Positions 21,789 through 31,713 of a stretch of 64,000 nucleotides of DNA are shown here, in pieces; position 1 is the first letter of the stretch; the number at the start of each line of letters is the position of its first letter. Source of the DNA: Bombardia bombarda (Eukaryota; Ascomycota; Sordariomycetes; Sordariales; Lasiosphaeriaceae); assembly GCA_030512295.1 (NCBI GenBank), contig JAULSR010000001.1, positions 8,889,001 to 8,953,000 on the forward strand, written 5' to 3'. Under the pieces are notes generated by a model. It was not told the DNA's origin, did no database searches, and saw only the letters and a list, made by a program, of their open reading frames with translations. Position numbers and translations under genes: made by a program.

Positions 21789-24700
21789 ATGATGGCGACT
21801 GAGTTGCCGAAGGAGCGATCCGATGAAGCTACTGTGACTTCTGAAGCTGAGCCCGTGAGTCTATCTCGACCTGCTCTCCCTCCCTCACCTAACCTGCTGC
21901 TAACTGCGCCTGCTCTCGCTCGCCCTGTTGTAGACCATCAAGATCGATACCACCTCACAAAATGTCGACCTCGACCAGCCGCACGTTAATGGCGACAGCG
22001 CCAGCCCTGCTACAGACGAAATCGAGAACAAGCACATCTCCGACATTGTGGACGATCTTGTGAACTCGTCAGAAGTGAGCATTAGTGGAGGGTCTGATAA
22101 TGAAGCCACAAAAACGAGCGAGTCAAGTCTTAAAGATGATGAGAAGGGCCATGGTCGGACCTCGTCGACGGTCAAGAAGCCCATCTCCTTCAAAGCCATT
22201 AACGTTAACAAGACATTCCTGACTACCAAAGCTGCTGCTCCCAGTGCGCCGTCGAGGCCGAGTGACAAAGCCTCCACAGTCGCTGGTTCGGCATCCTCAG
22301 CATCTGGCTCTCTGACAGCGAGTCGTCCGAGATTAGTTGCCAAGACTGGCACTGGTTTGGTAACAAAGTCATCTTCGGGCGCCAATGGCGGAAAGGCTGG
22401 CTCGGCACCCGACCCGAGCGTGGTTTGGAACAAGAACAAACGTACGTGATCTATTGAACGAATTGTCGGTTGACGCGCTGCCATGTTTGCTAACCTGAAG
22501 TAGCTGTGCCTGTTCCCGAGCCCAAGAAGTATACTGATGAAGAGCTGAAGAAATATGGAATTCATATGGCTACTCGCCTTGCCCCCGATGACACAACAAA
22601 GGGGCATGCTAATTGGGCAGATATTGACGACGATGACGAAGATTGGGCCCCTGAAACCATCACCTGGACGGACGGAACTAAGGTTGCCATCCCCCATACC
22701 GAAGAGCATCCACCAGCTCCAGAGCCCCAGCCTCAGCCTCCTGCTGCTCCTGAACCAGCTCCGCGACCTGTAGGAAAGGAAGCTCCAATTGTGGAGAAGC
22801 CGATATCCCCCATCCCTGTCCCATCCCCGATCGTCAAGCCATATGTTCTTGGATCCGGAAAGGGGCTTGTGCTCAAGGGTGCGACAGAGAAACCGACTCT
22901 TGTCGCGAAACCCCCTACGCTGCCGACTCCCGTGAAATCGCCGTGGGCCCCGATCCCAAAGGTCGACAAGGCTTCCCCCATTGTCATGGACTTGCCAAAC
23001 AATACCGGAGCCAAATATACACCACGGAATGCCCATATTCCAAGTCATAACACTGGCCCACCACCAAAGGAAATCGCGGCAGATGACTTCAGTCGAGCAC
23101 CGTGGCGTGATGGCGCCGCAAGTGGAAACCGGGAACTATTTAACTCCCAGTCTGGTCGCTATGAACCCGTTCAAGACCGACGCAGTTCGTTGCGCCCAGA
23201 CCCACAGCACGGCAGACAGCCCGCACTCTTGCAACGATCGTTACATGAGCAGCAAGGACCAGCTGAGCCCTCCGCTGCTTTCCAGACCAGCAGAAGCAGC
23301 GAACAACATGCCTCGTATGGTCGAAGACGAGGCTCGTCCAATGCCAGCGGTGGAAGCGGGAATTATCTGCAGCGGATGAAGGGTTATGATCAGCCTCTGC
23401 CGTCACCAGAGCTATTGATTGCCAGGCGAGAGTCTATGACGGGTGGGAGCGATGGCCCGGCTTCCCCGCGGAATTTTTCGCCATCTGGCTCACGCCATAG
23501 CCAGGGCTGGCAAGCTCGAGCATCGCCCGTGTCAGTTCACGCCTCACCATACCAGCAGAATGCCCAGCTAGCTGATGGCCGAGGTATCATCCCCCCAGTT
23601 CACCCACCGCCCGTTCCAATCACAGAGGAGGATTATGAGCTCCAGAAGCGGTTGATGAGGGAGCGCCGTGAGCTGGCTATGAAGCGCCGACTAGAAGAAG
23701 AGGCAAGAGAGGAAAAGGAGAGAAAGGAGCGGATCCGGCTGAAGCTGGAGGCATTGGGCCCACCCCTTGAGTCTAAGAGTGCTAAGAAAGCAGCATTAAA
23801 AGACCAACCCACGACTCCCACTCCAACCCAAATCCAGCCTCGAGAGAACTCCACCTCACAGAGGTCTGACCAAGCTGACGGGCAGAAAGCCGATAGCACC
23901 CAAGCGGCAACATCAGAAGCTAGCCAGAAGGCAGCCTCATTGTCTAGCGAAGCCGATGCGCAGCCCTTGCCGTCTCCGGACACCGTTGAATCCAGCTCAG
24001 AACCCCAAGGAAGCACCCATTCACACCCATGGCCAAGCACAGCGAAGCAGCCTCCGCGATACCCAGTGGCATCGTGGGGAACACAGCCTTCGGCCGCCGC
24101 TAACAACGTATGGGGTGCTCCAAATAACGACCGCAGTCTTGGAAATGGAACTTTCACGGTCGTGTCTGATCTTGGACCTTCTAAAGTCCCTAACAAGGCA
24201 GGACCTGGGCCGATAGCACCGCCCAACAGCACCCGGAGCGCATTGGCATCCCCAACAGATGCTCCCGGTAGTATTACCTCACGTCAGCCTCCGATTGCAC
24301 CTCCGAAGCAGACATCCCGGGTCGAACAGGCATCCACAACTGGGACAGGCTCGAATGAGCGCGAAGCAAAGCAGAATGCTTGGGCCAGTGCAGTACGTCT
24401 CAACGATGACGCGTTTCGCGAAGCTTTGAACGCTCAATACTCTGAGCGGGAACGTCGATTGAAGAAAGAAGGCCGCTCACTAACCGACATCCAGCCCGCA
24501 ATCAAGGACACCTGGCGCCCGACCAAAGTGGACGAGACTGGTAGCAGAACAGAGGCAGCACGCAAACAGGCGCTCGAAATCGGAAAAGAGAATCCCTGGG
24601 CGGCTGGTTCCGAGACGAAGCCGTCACCCTCCCAGAAAGGACCATCCAACTCAAGCGCGAATTCTTCGGAATACGGCCAGCGTACGCAAGGCACAGCCCC

Positions 24701-25765
24701 TATCCGCGATAGTACATCGACCTCCATACCAGGATCCGCCAGCGGTGTACCACCAGTAAGGGGCTCCAGGTTTTTCCCGTCCCGGGACATTCGTCAGGAG
24801 GCGGCGTATATCGAGAGCCAACGGCCCAAGTCGCCGTCGCCACCTCCCCCGGATATGGTGGGCCATCCCGCTTTTGATGGCGACGTGACGCACCCTCAGG
24901 TGTCTTTGCCCCGACCTCAGCCAGTGGTCCGACTGCCACCAACTACTACAACAACAGATGCTGGACCAATGGCACTAGCGGCTCCCGGTTCCTCGAAACA
25001 CCAGGGCCCGAGCTTCGCATGGGCCACGACAGGAGCGTACAAGGAGCACGAGGGCGCCCCCGTACCCGGCTCCGCCTCGCGGACATCTCAGCCCAAGCCT
25101 GATAGTGCGTGGCAATCTAGAATCGACACTCTTCTCAACAGGGGAAAGCCGTATTCCCCTCCCAACCCCCCAGCGTGGATTCTGTGAGCCGATATGCGTA
25201 TGAGCATTCTGATGAGTACACGACTGTGTCGTTTGGAAGCTCTATAGCGTCGTCATCTGAGCCAGATAGTTCTACAACATCCAAGGACATGGCTGAGGAA
25301 TGCTTTGAGGAGCAAGAGATGGGCTCTCTTCCCCCAGTACGACTTCCCAATAAGACCCCCGATCATGCGTGGAATCCTACCCCGGCCCCCAAGGCTCTTC
25401 CCCGCAAGCTCTTTACTACCGTGTCGAGCGCGGAAGCTATTACCTTTCCGCCTGACATGTCGGGGTCTGGGCCCGTGTGGCGGGTTTCGCTGCCGGGTCA
25501 TGACAGCAAGGCCATCGTGGTCCCTTATGGGCGATCACGAAGCAATCCCCGTCGCGGAGGAGCACGCGGTGGGCGGCAGCATCCGCCTACCGCCCCTCAC
25601 CGACAGGGAAAGGGTCGAGACGCATCCTCATCGTATTCGACTGATCAACAAGGCTCGGGCGCTTCGGGATCAAACAATCTCGCGCCGCAGAGCAGGCCCA
25701 GCAGGGGCAACTACCGTGGACGTGATAGCTGGTCTAGAAATGTCTCAGCACCGATCCAGACCTAA
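21789..25765 (+). CDS. Long disordered fungal protein with acidic Trp block and RGG tail; frame break near 3' end
   Basis: Exons 21789-21854, 21934-22441 and 22504 onward. The uninterrupted frame ends at 25187 (1085 residues). A second frame continues to 25765 with a similar Pro/Ser-rich style and basic RGG-type motifs (RRGGARGGRQ, SRGNYRGRDSW), so the real product probably ends there, near 1280 residues. Switching frame needs one extra base in the C6 run at 25166-25171, or a weak intron (GTGGCA donor at 25109, CAG ending 25173). Recognisable blocks are KYTDEELKKYGIHMATRL (about residue 198), WADIDDDDEDWAPETI (about 228), and a charged helical stretch, ELQKRLMRERRELAMKRRL (about 566-610). Everything else is low-complexity Pro/Ser/Ala/Gln sequence. 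The blocks look conserved in filamentous fungi and suggest an RNA-associated role, but I cannot name the family. Confidence 0.72.
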
Positions 25766-28700
25766 TAATACATGACGAACTCACTTGCGGAACGGGCGGC
25801 GACTAGTTTTCTCCTTCTTCTTTTCCCTGCCATGACAAAGTCAGAAAATGCACTGGGCGTTTTTGTCTACCTCGATATTTGGTACACATTTCTTTCTTCC
25901 AGCGCGACGCAACCTACAATTGTTCACTGCCAGACTAGACCCTGTGCTCGGCGATGCTAATGGCTTGGGCTGTATACAACTTACAATGCACACAACAACA
26001 TGACCTGCATGACCGCCAAGCTATGCCTGGTTTTGGTCTGCTCTATATTCTTCGCTATTTGCAGCGGTGTACTAAGCTTTTCTCTGATTTTCCTTTTTCT
26101 TTCCCTCTCAGCGAATCATTCGCACCTGTGCGGTCTATCAGTCGGTTATTTCACTGAGCCAACCTCTCTGTGTTGGCTGTTTATAGCACCAGGAAGAAGG
26201 GAGGGATGGGAGTTTGCCTGGTCTGGTTTGACCTAGCCTGATGATCCCTGCCACTAGCAAAACTTACTTGCATATTTGGAAAAGGGGAGATGATGGCACA
26301 TGTGGTTCGCTCTCTCTGTGTGTGTGGATGTAGGCATTTGATGGGAACAAACAGCAGCAAGGAGTCTTGTTTCTTTCGGATTACGGATCATTGAATTCCG
26401 CCTGTTACATCGAGTTGTCTCGTCGTTGTCCTATTCCTCTCAAAAAGATCTAGCAAGAGTGAGGTAGGATGGCGTGAAAAATGGACAGACAGACAGGCAA
26501 GTAGGCATGCATGGCATGCGTGGTGGATGATCGGCCCTGACTGGTAATGACCCCTTTATCGGGTCTTTGGCATCAGGCTTGGGGCAATGTGTAACACAAA
26601 CAATAACAACACACACTCACATACCAAAGTGATTTAAGCACACACGTTAAAGAGTGACGACTGGCTGTTGTTATGGGTGGTTATTAGTGGGTGGGTGACA
26701 ATGGCTGGCACGCACGCATGCATGCGCTTTCTCCCTCTGCCCCTCAAGTTCGCCAGACAGGCAACAGCATGGCCACAGTACAACACACTGAACATTCTGA
26801 TGATAAGGAACGGGGAATGGAATGGAAAAAGAAGGTAGCTGTTCTGGAGTGGGCTGGCTGCACTGGGTTGGTTGTTGGGTTCGCTTAATTTGTTGCGTAG
26901 TATATCACGTACTGCATGACACACAACAGCAATTTGACGGCTGGATGAGAATGGTGACGAGCAGCCAATTACTGTAGAAACTACGTAGGTGTTGATGTTT
27001 GCCCAAGCAGACAGACAACCGGGTAAGCAGGTAGCCAGCCGGCAGTTTGGTTCTTGAGACATGGATTCCTGTCAAAACTGCCCAACCCAACGACACAACG
27101 ACCGATTCTCTTGAAATAAGTAATTGTTGCTGCTACCTTATTCACGAAAATATATTCCAGCCTTAAACCTGTTCTTGTCGGTGTTTTCAGGTTGCAAATC
27201 CAGGTTTTGACTTGGGCCCCTGCCAAAAGAACTAAACCAAGAACCATCCATTCAGGGGCGGGATAACATATACATGCATGCATACCCATGATAGGGGGAA
27301 GGCAGTGATATTTACTAATCTGCGTGGCTCGTTTTTGGTTTGGACACTCGGCTGTCCACTTCATGGACGGCCAATAAATCTCACATACATATTGTGGAAC
27401 CAGTTGCTGGCTTCTTGCCAAAAGTTTCATGTCTGGATGGCTGTGGATGTGTGCGTTCGCTGGATTCCGGCTATGTGTGAGCCACTACCAAGACTGGCGC
27501 TTTCGCCCACTGCCTGCAACTAAACATGGGACTGGGCTTGATCTGGTCAGGTCGGCCGACGCCTTGGACGTCACCAAGAAGCGCAAGACCGAGATGGTGG
27601 CCGAGCACGCGCGATGTCTTTTCAAGCTGTCGGAGGCGTCGGGGCAAGAGCCACGACAAGCCGAGGAGGCCCCCAGATCTCGCGACGAGGCGGAAAGTCT
27701 CCTTGGGCAACTTGTGCCGGATGCGTCCGGTGCTGGAAAGGAAAGCGCCTATGATAGTTTAGTGTGCGTAGGTTCTCTAGCGCTGATTAGGCGCTGACTG
27801 GGCGCTGATGGTCTTTCCTGTTGTGGGAGGGGGCACTCCTTGGGGTCACGGATGTGGACTGTTGCCGTTGCATGGCATGTCTCAATCGAGCGGTTCGACT
27901 TGATGGTGCTACTGGCCGCAGTGGATCTTGTTTGTGCCGCTGCCAGCGTGAGCGCTGGCAAAGCCCACGCTGCCTCTGCGAGAAGACTGTCCCCTCCATC
28001 GTCAAAACCTCGACTCTTCAAAACCCTCGACCGCACCCAGCCTGAAGGCGAGCAGAAGTCGTGAGTAGAAAATGTAGGAAGGTAGGGGCTATCTATGTCT
28101 GGCCTCAGGAAATTGATTTAGCTCTATTAATATCCCATCGCCATCCTTCCAATTTCTGTCAATGACTTGGAGTTGACGGTGAGCCCATCCCACATTGACG
28201 ATCAATGTATAAATATCGATTGCAACTATAATAATCCAGTCTTAAAGGTGCTCGCCCGTTTTCACTACACTGGCACCACAGAAACCAAGAGTGCCCGCCT
28301 TCCACTCAACCTACCTCCACCCTTTTTGCCAGGACGAAGCAAGACCAGCACTTCTATCTCTTCGAGGCGTCTGCGAGGAAAACAAAAGGGCTGATGGACC
28401 CACAAAAAACCCCCCTTTTGTCACCTTTTGTCTATTAATGGGTGGCCGAGATCGTGTGTGAAAATGAACATAAGGAAGTAAAAAAAGAAGCATTTGCTCC
28501 AGCCGATCACGACGTCGAAGAGTCAACCCTTTGGCGATCGTTGCGAACAAGGGGAAATAAATCCCCATAGAACACAGATGATGGCTTCGCTCTGTTGCAT
28601 GTAATGTGCGAGCAAAGAGGATTTCATATTTATCATATTCATTCATTCTTTTTAATCGGTACATTTGTACATAAAAACTAGAATAGTCGGTGACATGAAA

Positions 28701-28902
28701 TGTAGGTGGAAAACCCCACGACGACATTTCCGGAGCCGATGTCGTTGTTGCTTGATCCCCGCTCCCGAATTGTTGTGCAAGAGCAGCTTCTCCGCATTTT
28801 AGTTCAATTCGTAGTCCACTCAGCTACATTTGATCCTCAGGTATGGCTTATTGATTGCATCAGAATGAACATTTACTTACCAATTAATTCAGGAAAATAT
28901 CG
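25766..28902. other. Intergenic, 3.1 kb, with a possible TPR-protein remnant
   Basis: No intact gene. At about 27545-27780 (+) a GC-richer stretch translates to DVTKKRKTEMVAEHARCLF, KLSEASGQEPRQAEEAP and SLLGQLVPDASGAGKESAYD. From memory this resembles the C-terminal tail shared by many fungal TPR-repeat proteins. No upstream domain accompanies it, so it is most likely a relic. The remainder has short simple repeats only. Confidence 0.4.
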
Positions 28903-30696
28903 ATGCGCGCAACATCTCTCATATTCCTATCACCACCACCGCCACCACCACCCTCATTCAGGGGCCGAAGACTTCTTGGCAGGCGTTCATTCACAACCGC
29001 ACTCACCATGGCTTCATCATCATCACTATCCACCGCCCCCCCAATAAAAAAGCTCATCAACCTCATCCGCGGCTGGCCCTCCCCGCACCTCCTCCCCTCG
29101 GAGCTCCTCCGCGCCTCCGCCAACAAAACCCTCTCAGACCCGTCAATCTTCATCCCCGCCCTACAATACGGCCCCGACCCAGGCTACGAACCGCTGCGCG
29201 AAGCCCTCGCCGTCTGGCTGGGCCGGGCCTACCACGGTGCCGATCAAGATGAAGAACCGCTAACCGAAAAGGCAAATGAGATCTGCATCACGGGCGGCGC
29301 GTCGCAGAGCATCGCGTGCATGCTGCAGAGCTTCACCGACCCAGCCTACACGCGCGCAGTCTGGGCCGTCGCACCATGCTACTTCCTCGCCTGTAACATC
29401 TTTGAGGACGCTGGGTTTAGAGGCCGGCTGCGAGCGGTGCCTGAGGATGACGAGGGGATCAATCTTGCCGCGTTGGAGAAGGGGTTGAGGTCATTTAATA
29501 ATGATGATGAGTCTGGGAATCCGAAACCTGGACAACAGCAGCCGTACAAGTCTCCGCTGCCCGACCGCAAGCTCTACAGACATGTCATCTACGTGGTCCC
29601 GACGTGTGCCAACCCCTCGGGCAAAACCATGTCGCTGCGCCGGCGGGAGGGGCTGGTCCGTCTAGCAAGGAAGTACGACGCATTAGTCATCTGCGACGAT
29701 GTCTACGATTTCCTACAGTGGCCCGTCATCCCCCCATCTTCTTCCTCCCTCCCAACTCCTGTGGACTTGGTCCCTCCACTCCCCCGCCTCTCCGACATCG
29801 ACATGGCCCTCGGCCCCTCGGCCTTTGACCACCAAGGAAAACACTTTGGCCACGCCGTCAGCAACGGCTCCTTCAGCAAGCTCGTCAGCCCCGGCATGCG
29901 CACCGGCTGGGCCCACGGCACGCCCGACCTGGCCAAGGGCTTGTCGCAGACGGGGTCGACGCGCAGCGGTGGTGCGCCGAGTCAGCTGTCGGCGGCGCTG
30001 ATACGCGAGATGTTGGTTAGCGGGGAGCTGGATGGGCATTTGAAGGGCAAGACGAGGCCGGCACTGCAGAGACGGCATGCGAGGGCGGTGGCGGCGGTGA
30101 AGGAGGAGTTGGGGTGGGCGGGGGTTAAGGCGTTGGAGAGGAGCGAGCCATATGATGCGGATGCGAACGGGAATGTGAATGGGCATGGTGGGGAGAAGGA
30201 GGTGTTTGGGGGCTATTTTATATGGCTTACACTGCCCGAGGGGGGACCACAGGCCAAGGAGGTGGCCGAGAGGGCGCAGCGGGAGGAGAATTTGGTGGTG
30301 GCGCCTGGAAGCATCTTTGAGGTCGCTGGGGACGAGGACGCGGCTAGGTTTGGGAGGAACATTAGGATTTGTTTCTCGTGGGAGGAAGAGGATGACGTGG
30401 TGGAGGGGATCAAGAGGTTGGGGAAAGTGCTGAGAAGGATGGTAGATGGAGTTGATGAGGATGGTGCTGCAGACGGAGAGGGGGAGTTGTTGGTGGATTT
30501 AAGTAGGCAAGGCCTGCGGTTAGTAACGATGAATGACGTTTTGCCATTCGTGGTGGTCATGATGCATTTACTTCTCTTTAGTATGAGCGGGAACGGACAC
30601 AATAGAAACGCAGCCATCTTTCTGCTTGTTCAGGCTAACTTGTCTCCTCGGCTTGAATTGTTTTGTATTGGTGCCCTATTATTACGGTCGCCTTGA
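28903..30696 (+). CDS. PLP-dependent aminotransferase, class I/II
   Basis: Fold-type I aminotransferase related to the fungal YER152C-type enzymes; substrate unknown. Motifs: ALQYGPDPGYEPLREAL near the N-terminus, ICITGGASQSIACML, VVPTCANPSGKTMS, ICDDVYDFLQWP (PLP-contacting Asp and Tyr), the Schiff-base lysine in NGSFSKLVSPGMRTGW, and the carboxylate-binding Arg in GRNIRICFSW. Two starts are possible. ATG 28903 adds MRATSLIFLSP...RRLLGRRSFTTALT, which looks like a mitochondrial presequence. ATG 29008 (CACCATGG) has the better context and gives a cytosolic form. Homology should end near LGKVLRRMVDGVDE. The last 80 or so residues, with a hydrophobic patch (VLPFVVVMMHLLLF), are unexpected and may be read-through past an unrecognised intron. 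No intron is needed in the body. Confidence 0.87.
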   Translation: MRATSLIFLSPPPPPPPSFRGRRLLGRRSFTTALTMASSSSLSTAPPIKKLINLIRGWPSPHLLPSELLRASANKTLSDPSIFIPALQYGPDPGYEPLREALAVWLGRAYHGADQDEEPLTEKANEICITGGASQSIACMLQSFTDPAYTRAVWAVAPCYFLACNIFEDAGFRGRLRAVPEDDEGINLAALEKGLRSFNNDDESGNPKPGQQQPYKSPLPDRKLYRHVIYVVPTCANPSGKTMSLRRREGLVRLARKYDALVICDDVYDFLQWPVIPPSSSSLPTPVDLVPPLPRLSDIDMALGPSAFDHQGKHFGHAVSNGSFSKLVSPGMRTGWAHGTPDLAKGLSQTGSTRSGGAPSQLSAALIREMLVSGELDGHLKGKTRPALQRRHARAVAAVKEELGWAGVKALERSEPYDADANGNVNGHGGEKEVFGGYFIWLTLPEGGPQAKEVAERAQREENLVVAPGSIFEVAGDEDAARFGRNIRICFSWEEEDDVVEGIKRLGKVLRRMVDGVDEDGAADGEGELLVDLSRQGLRLVTMNDVLPFVVVMMHLLLFSMSGNGHNRNAAIFLLVQANLSPRLELFCIGALLLRSP

Positions 30697-31200
30697 GGCC
30701 TTCCGGAACTCGTCTCACATGTTTCTATGTATCACTGGCCTATACTAGAACTCTATGACTGGCTCATGTTACTATTGCATGTTCCACTTTTGCGTGTAGA
30801 TATTTGACTTTGGGAGACTGTTATTCTCCGAAAACCTCGAGCTGGGTGCGCGTTGCGTATGCGAACACAATCTGCTCAGCCCAGAGCGACTCGGCCTGGC
30901 GAGCTCCAGCTGCCATGAGTCAAGACAGCCATTCGGCCTGCCTCATCTTCTGGGACATCCCTCTTGGAATCGTGTATTATGCACTCGGATATCTCTAGCG
31001 CTTGTGTATCGTGTATCGTGTTATCATGTGTGCGTGCCACATTGCCAGAGGTTGAAGGCTACAGCCAGGTATAGACTGCCCAGGGAGCCAACCCAGCTGC
31101 TCTCAACATACATCATGACTCTTGGGTCTCAAGGTCCATGGAATGAACCTTTTCCAGATGATGCATTGGTGGCTGGGTTCGAATGAATCTATGTGGATTT
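30697..31200. other. Convergent intergenic, aminotransferase/RNase H2C
   Basis: 3' flanks of two convergent genes. Nothing else is supported. Confidence 0.6.
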
Positions 31201-31713
31201 TTAGCACTTCAAACCTGAGAGATAGAGTGACACAGAGAGTTGACGAACCAAATCAGCCAACGAAAGCATCTCTTCCATGCCCCGGGTATAGGGATCCTCC
31301 GCGTTGTCAACAGTCGCCTCGTGTCCCCAGATAACCATCTCGTCAAACTCGGCCTGGACCTGCATGCTACCCTGCTCAGGGCCACTCTCACCCTCGCCCT
31401 CGCCCTCGCCCTCGAGATCGCCCACTTGGTTGAGCTCATCGTCTGGGCGTGCCACAGGAGAAGATTTGTCGGCTTTGGCCGCTACCACGCCGCGGTAGCC
31501 TTCTGGCAGCTTGACCGTCTTTCCAACGAGTTTTCGACCGCGGAAAAATGCGGTGCTGGAACCGTCCTCGCCCTGTTTGGGCTCCCAATATGTCTCTACC
31601 GACCCAATGGGGCCGTCATGGTGCACACGACAGGGGAGGAGATTTGGCGTTGCCTTTGTCTGGCTATCAGGAGATGAAATGGCCGATTCAAAACTGAGAA
31701 TTGGATGTGCCAT
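31201..31713 (-). CDS. rnh203: Ribonuclease H2 subunit C
   Basis: Non-catalytic subunit of the heterotrimeric RNase H2, which removes ribonucleotides embedded in DNA and RNA primers in the nucleus. The 170-residue frame starts MAHPILSFESA at 31713. Family landmarks are NLLPCRVHHDGPIGSVETYW, AFFRGRKLVGKTVKLPEGYRG and, after an acidic Gly/Glu linker (GDLEGEGEGEGESG), FDEMVIWGHEATVDNAEDP followed by RGMEEMLSLADLV. The last dozen residues (RQLSVSLYLSGLKC) do not look like the family end. A donor-like GTTCGT right after LADL suggests a short final exon that I could not place. The call is firm; the extreme C-terminus is not. Confidence 0.86.
   Translation of the reverse strand: MAHPILSFESAISSPDSQTKATPNLLPCRVHHDGPIGSVETYWEPKQGEDGSSTAFFRGRKLVGKTVKLPEGYRGVVAAKADKSSPVARPDDELNQVGDLEGEGEGEGESGPEQGSMQVQAEFDEMVIWGHEATVDNAEDPYTRGMEEMLSLADLVRQLSVSLYLSGLKC

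Noticed and set aside
21900..23048. Minus-strand frame of 382 codons
   Set aside because: Antisense to the disordered-protein gene and crosses its exon-intron boundaries; low-complexity composition.
25105..25173. Intron GTGCGT...CAG as the explanation of the 3' frame break
   Set aside because: Its length is a multiple of three, so the frame would still run into the TGA at 25185-25187.
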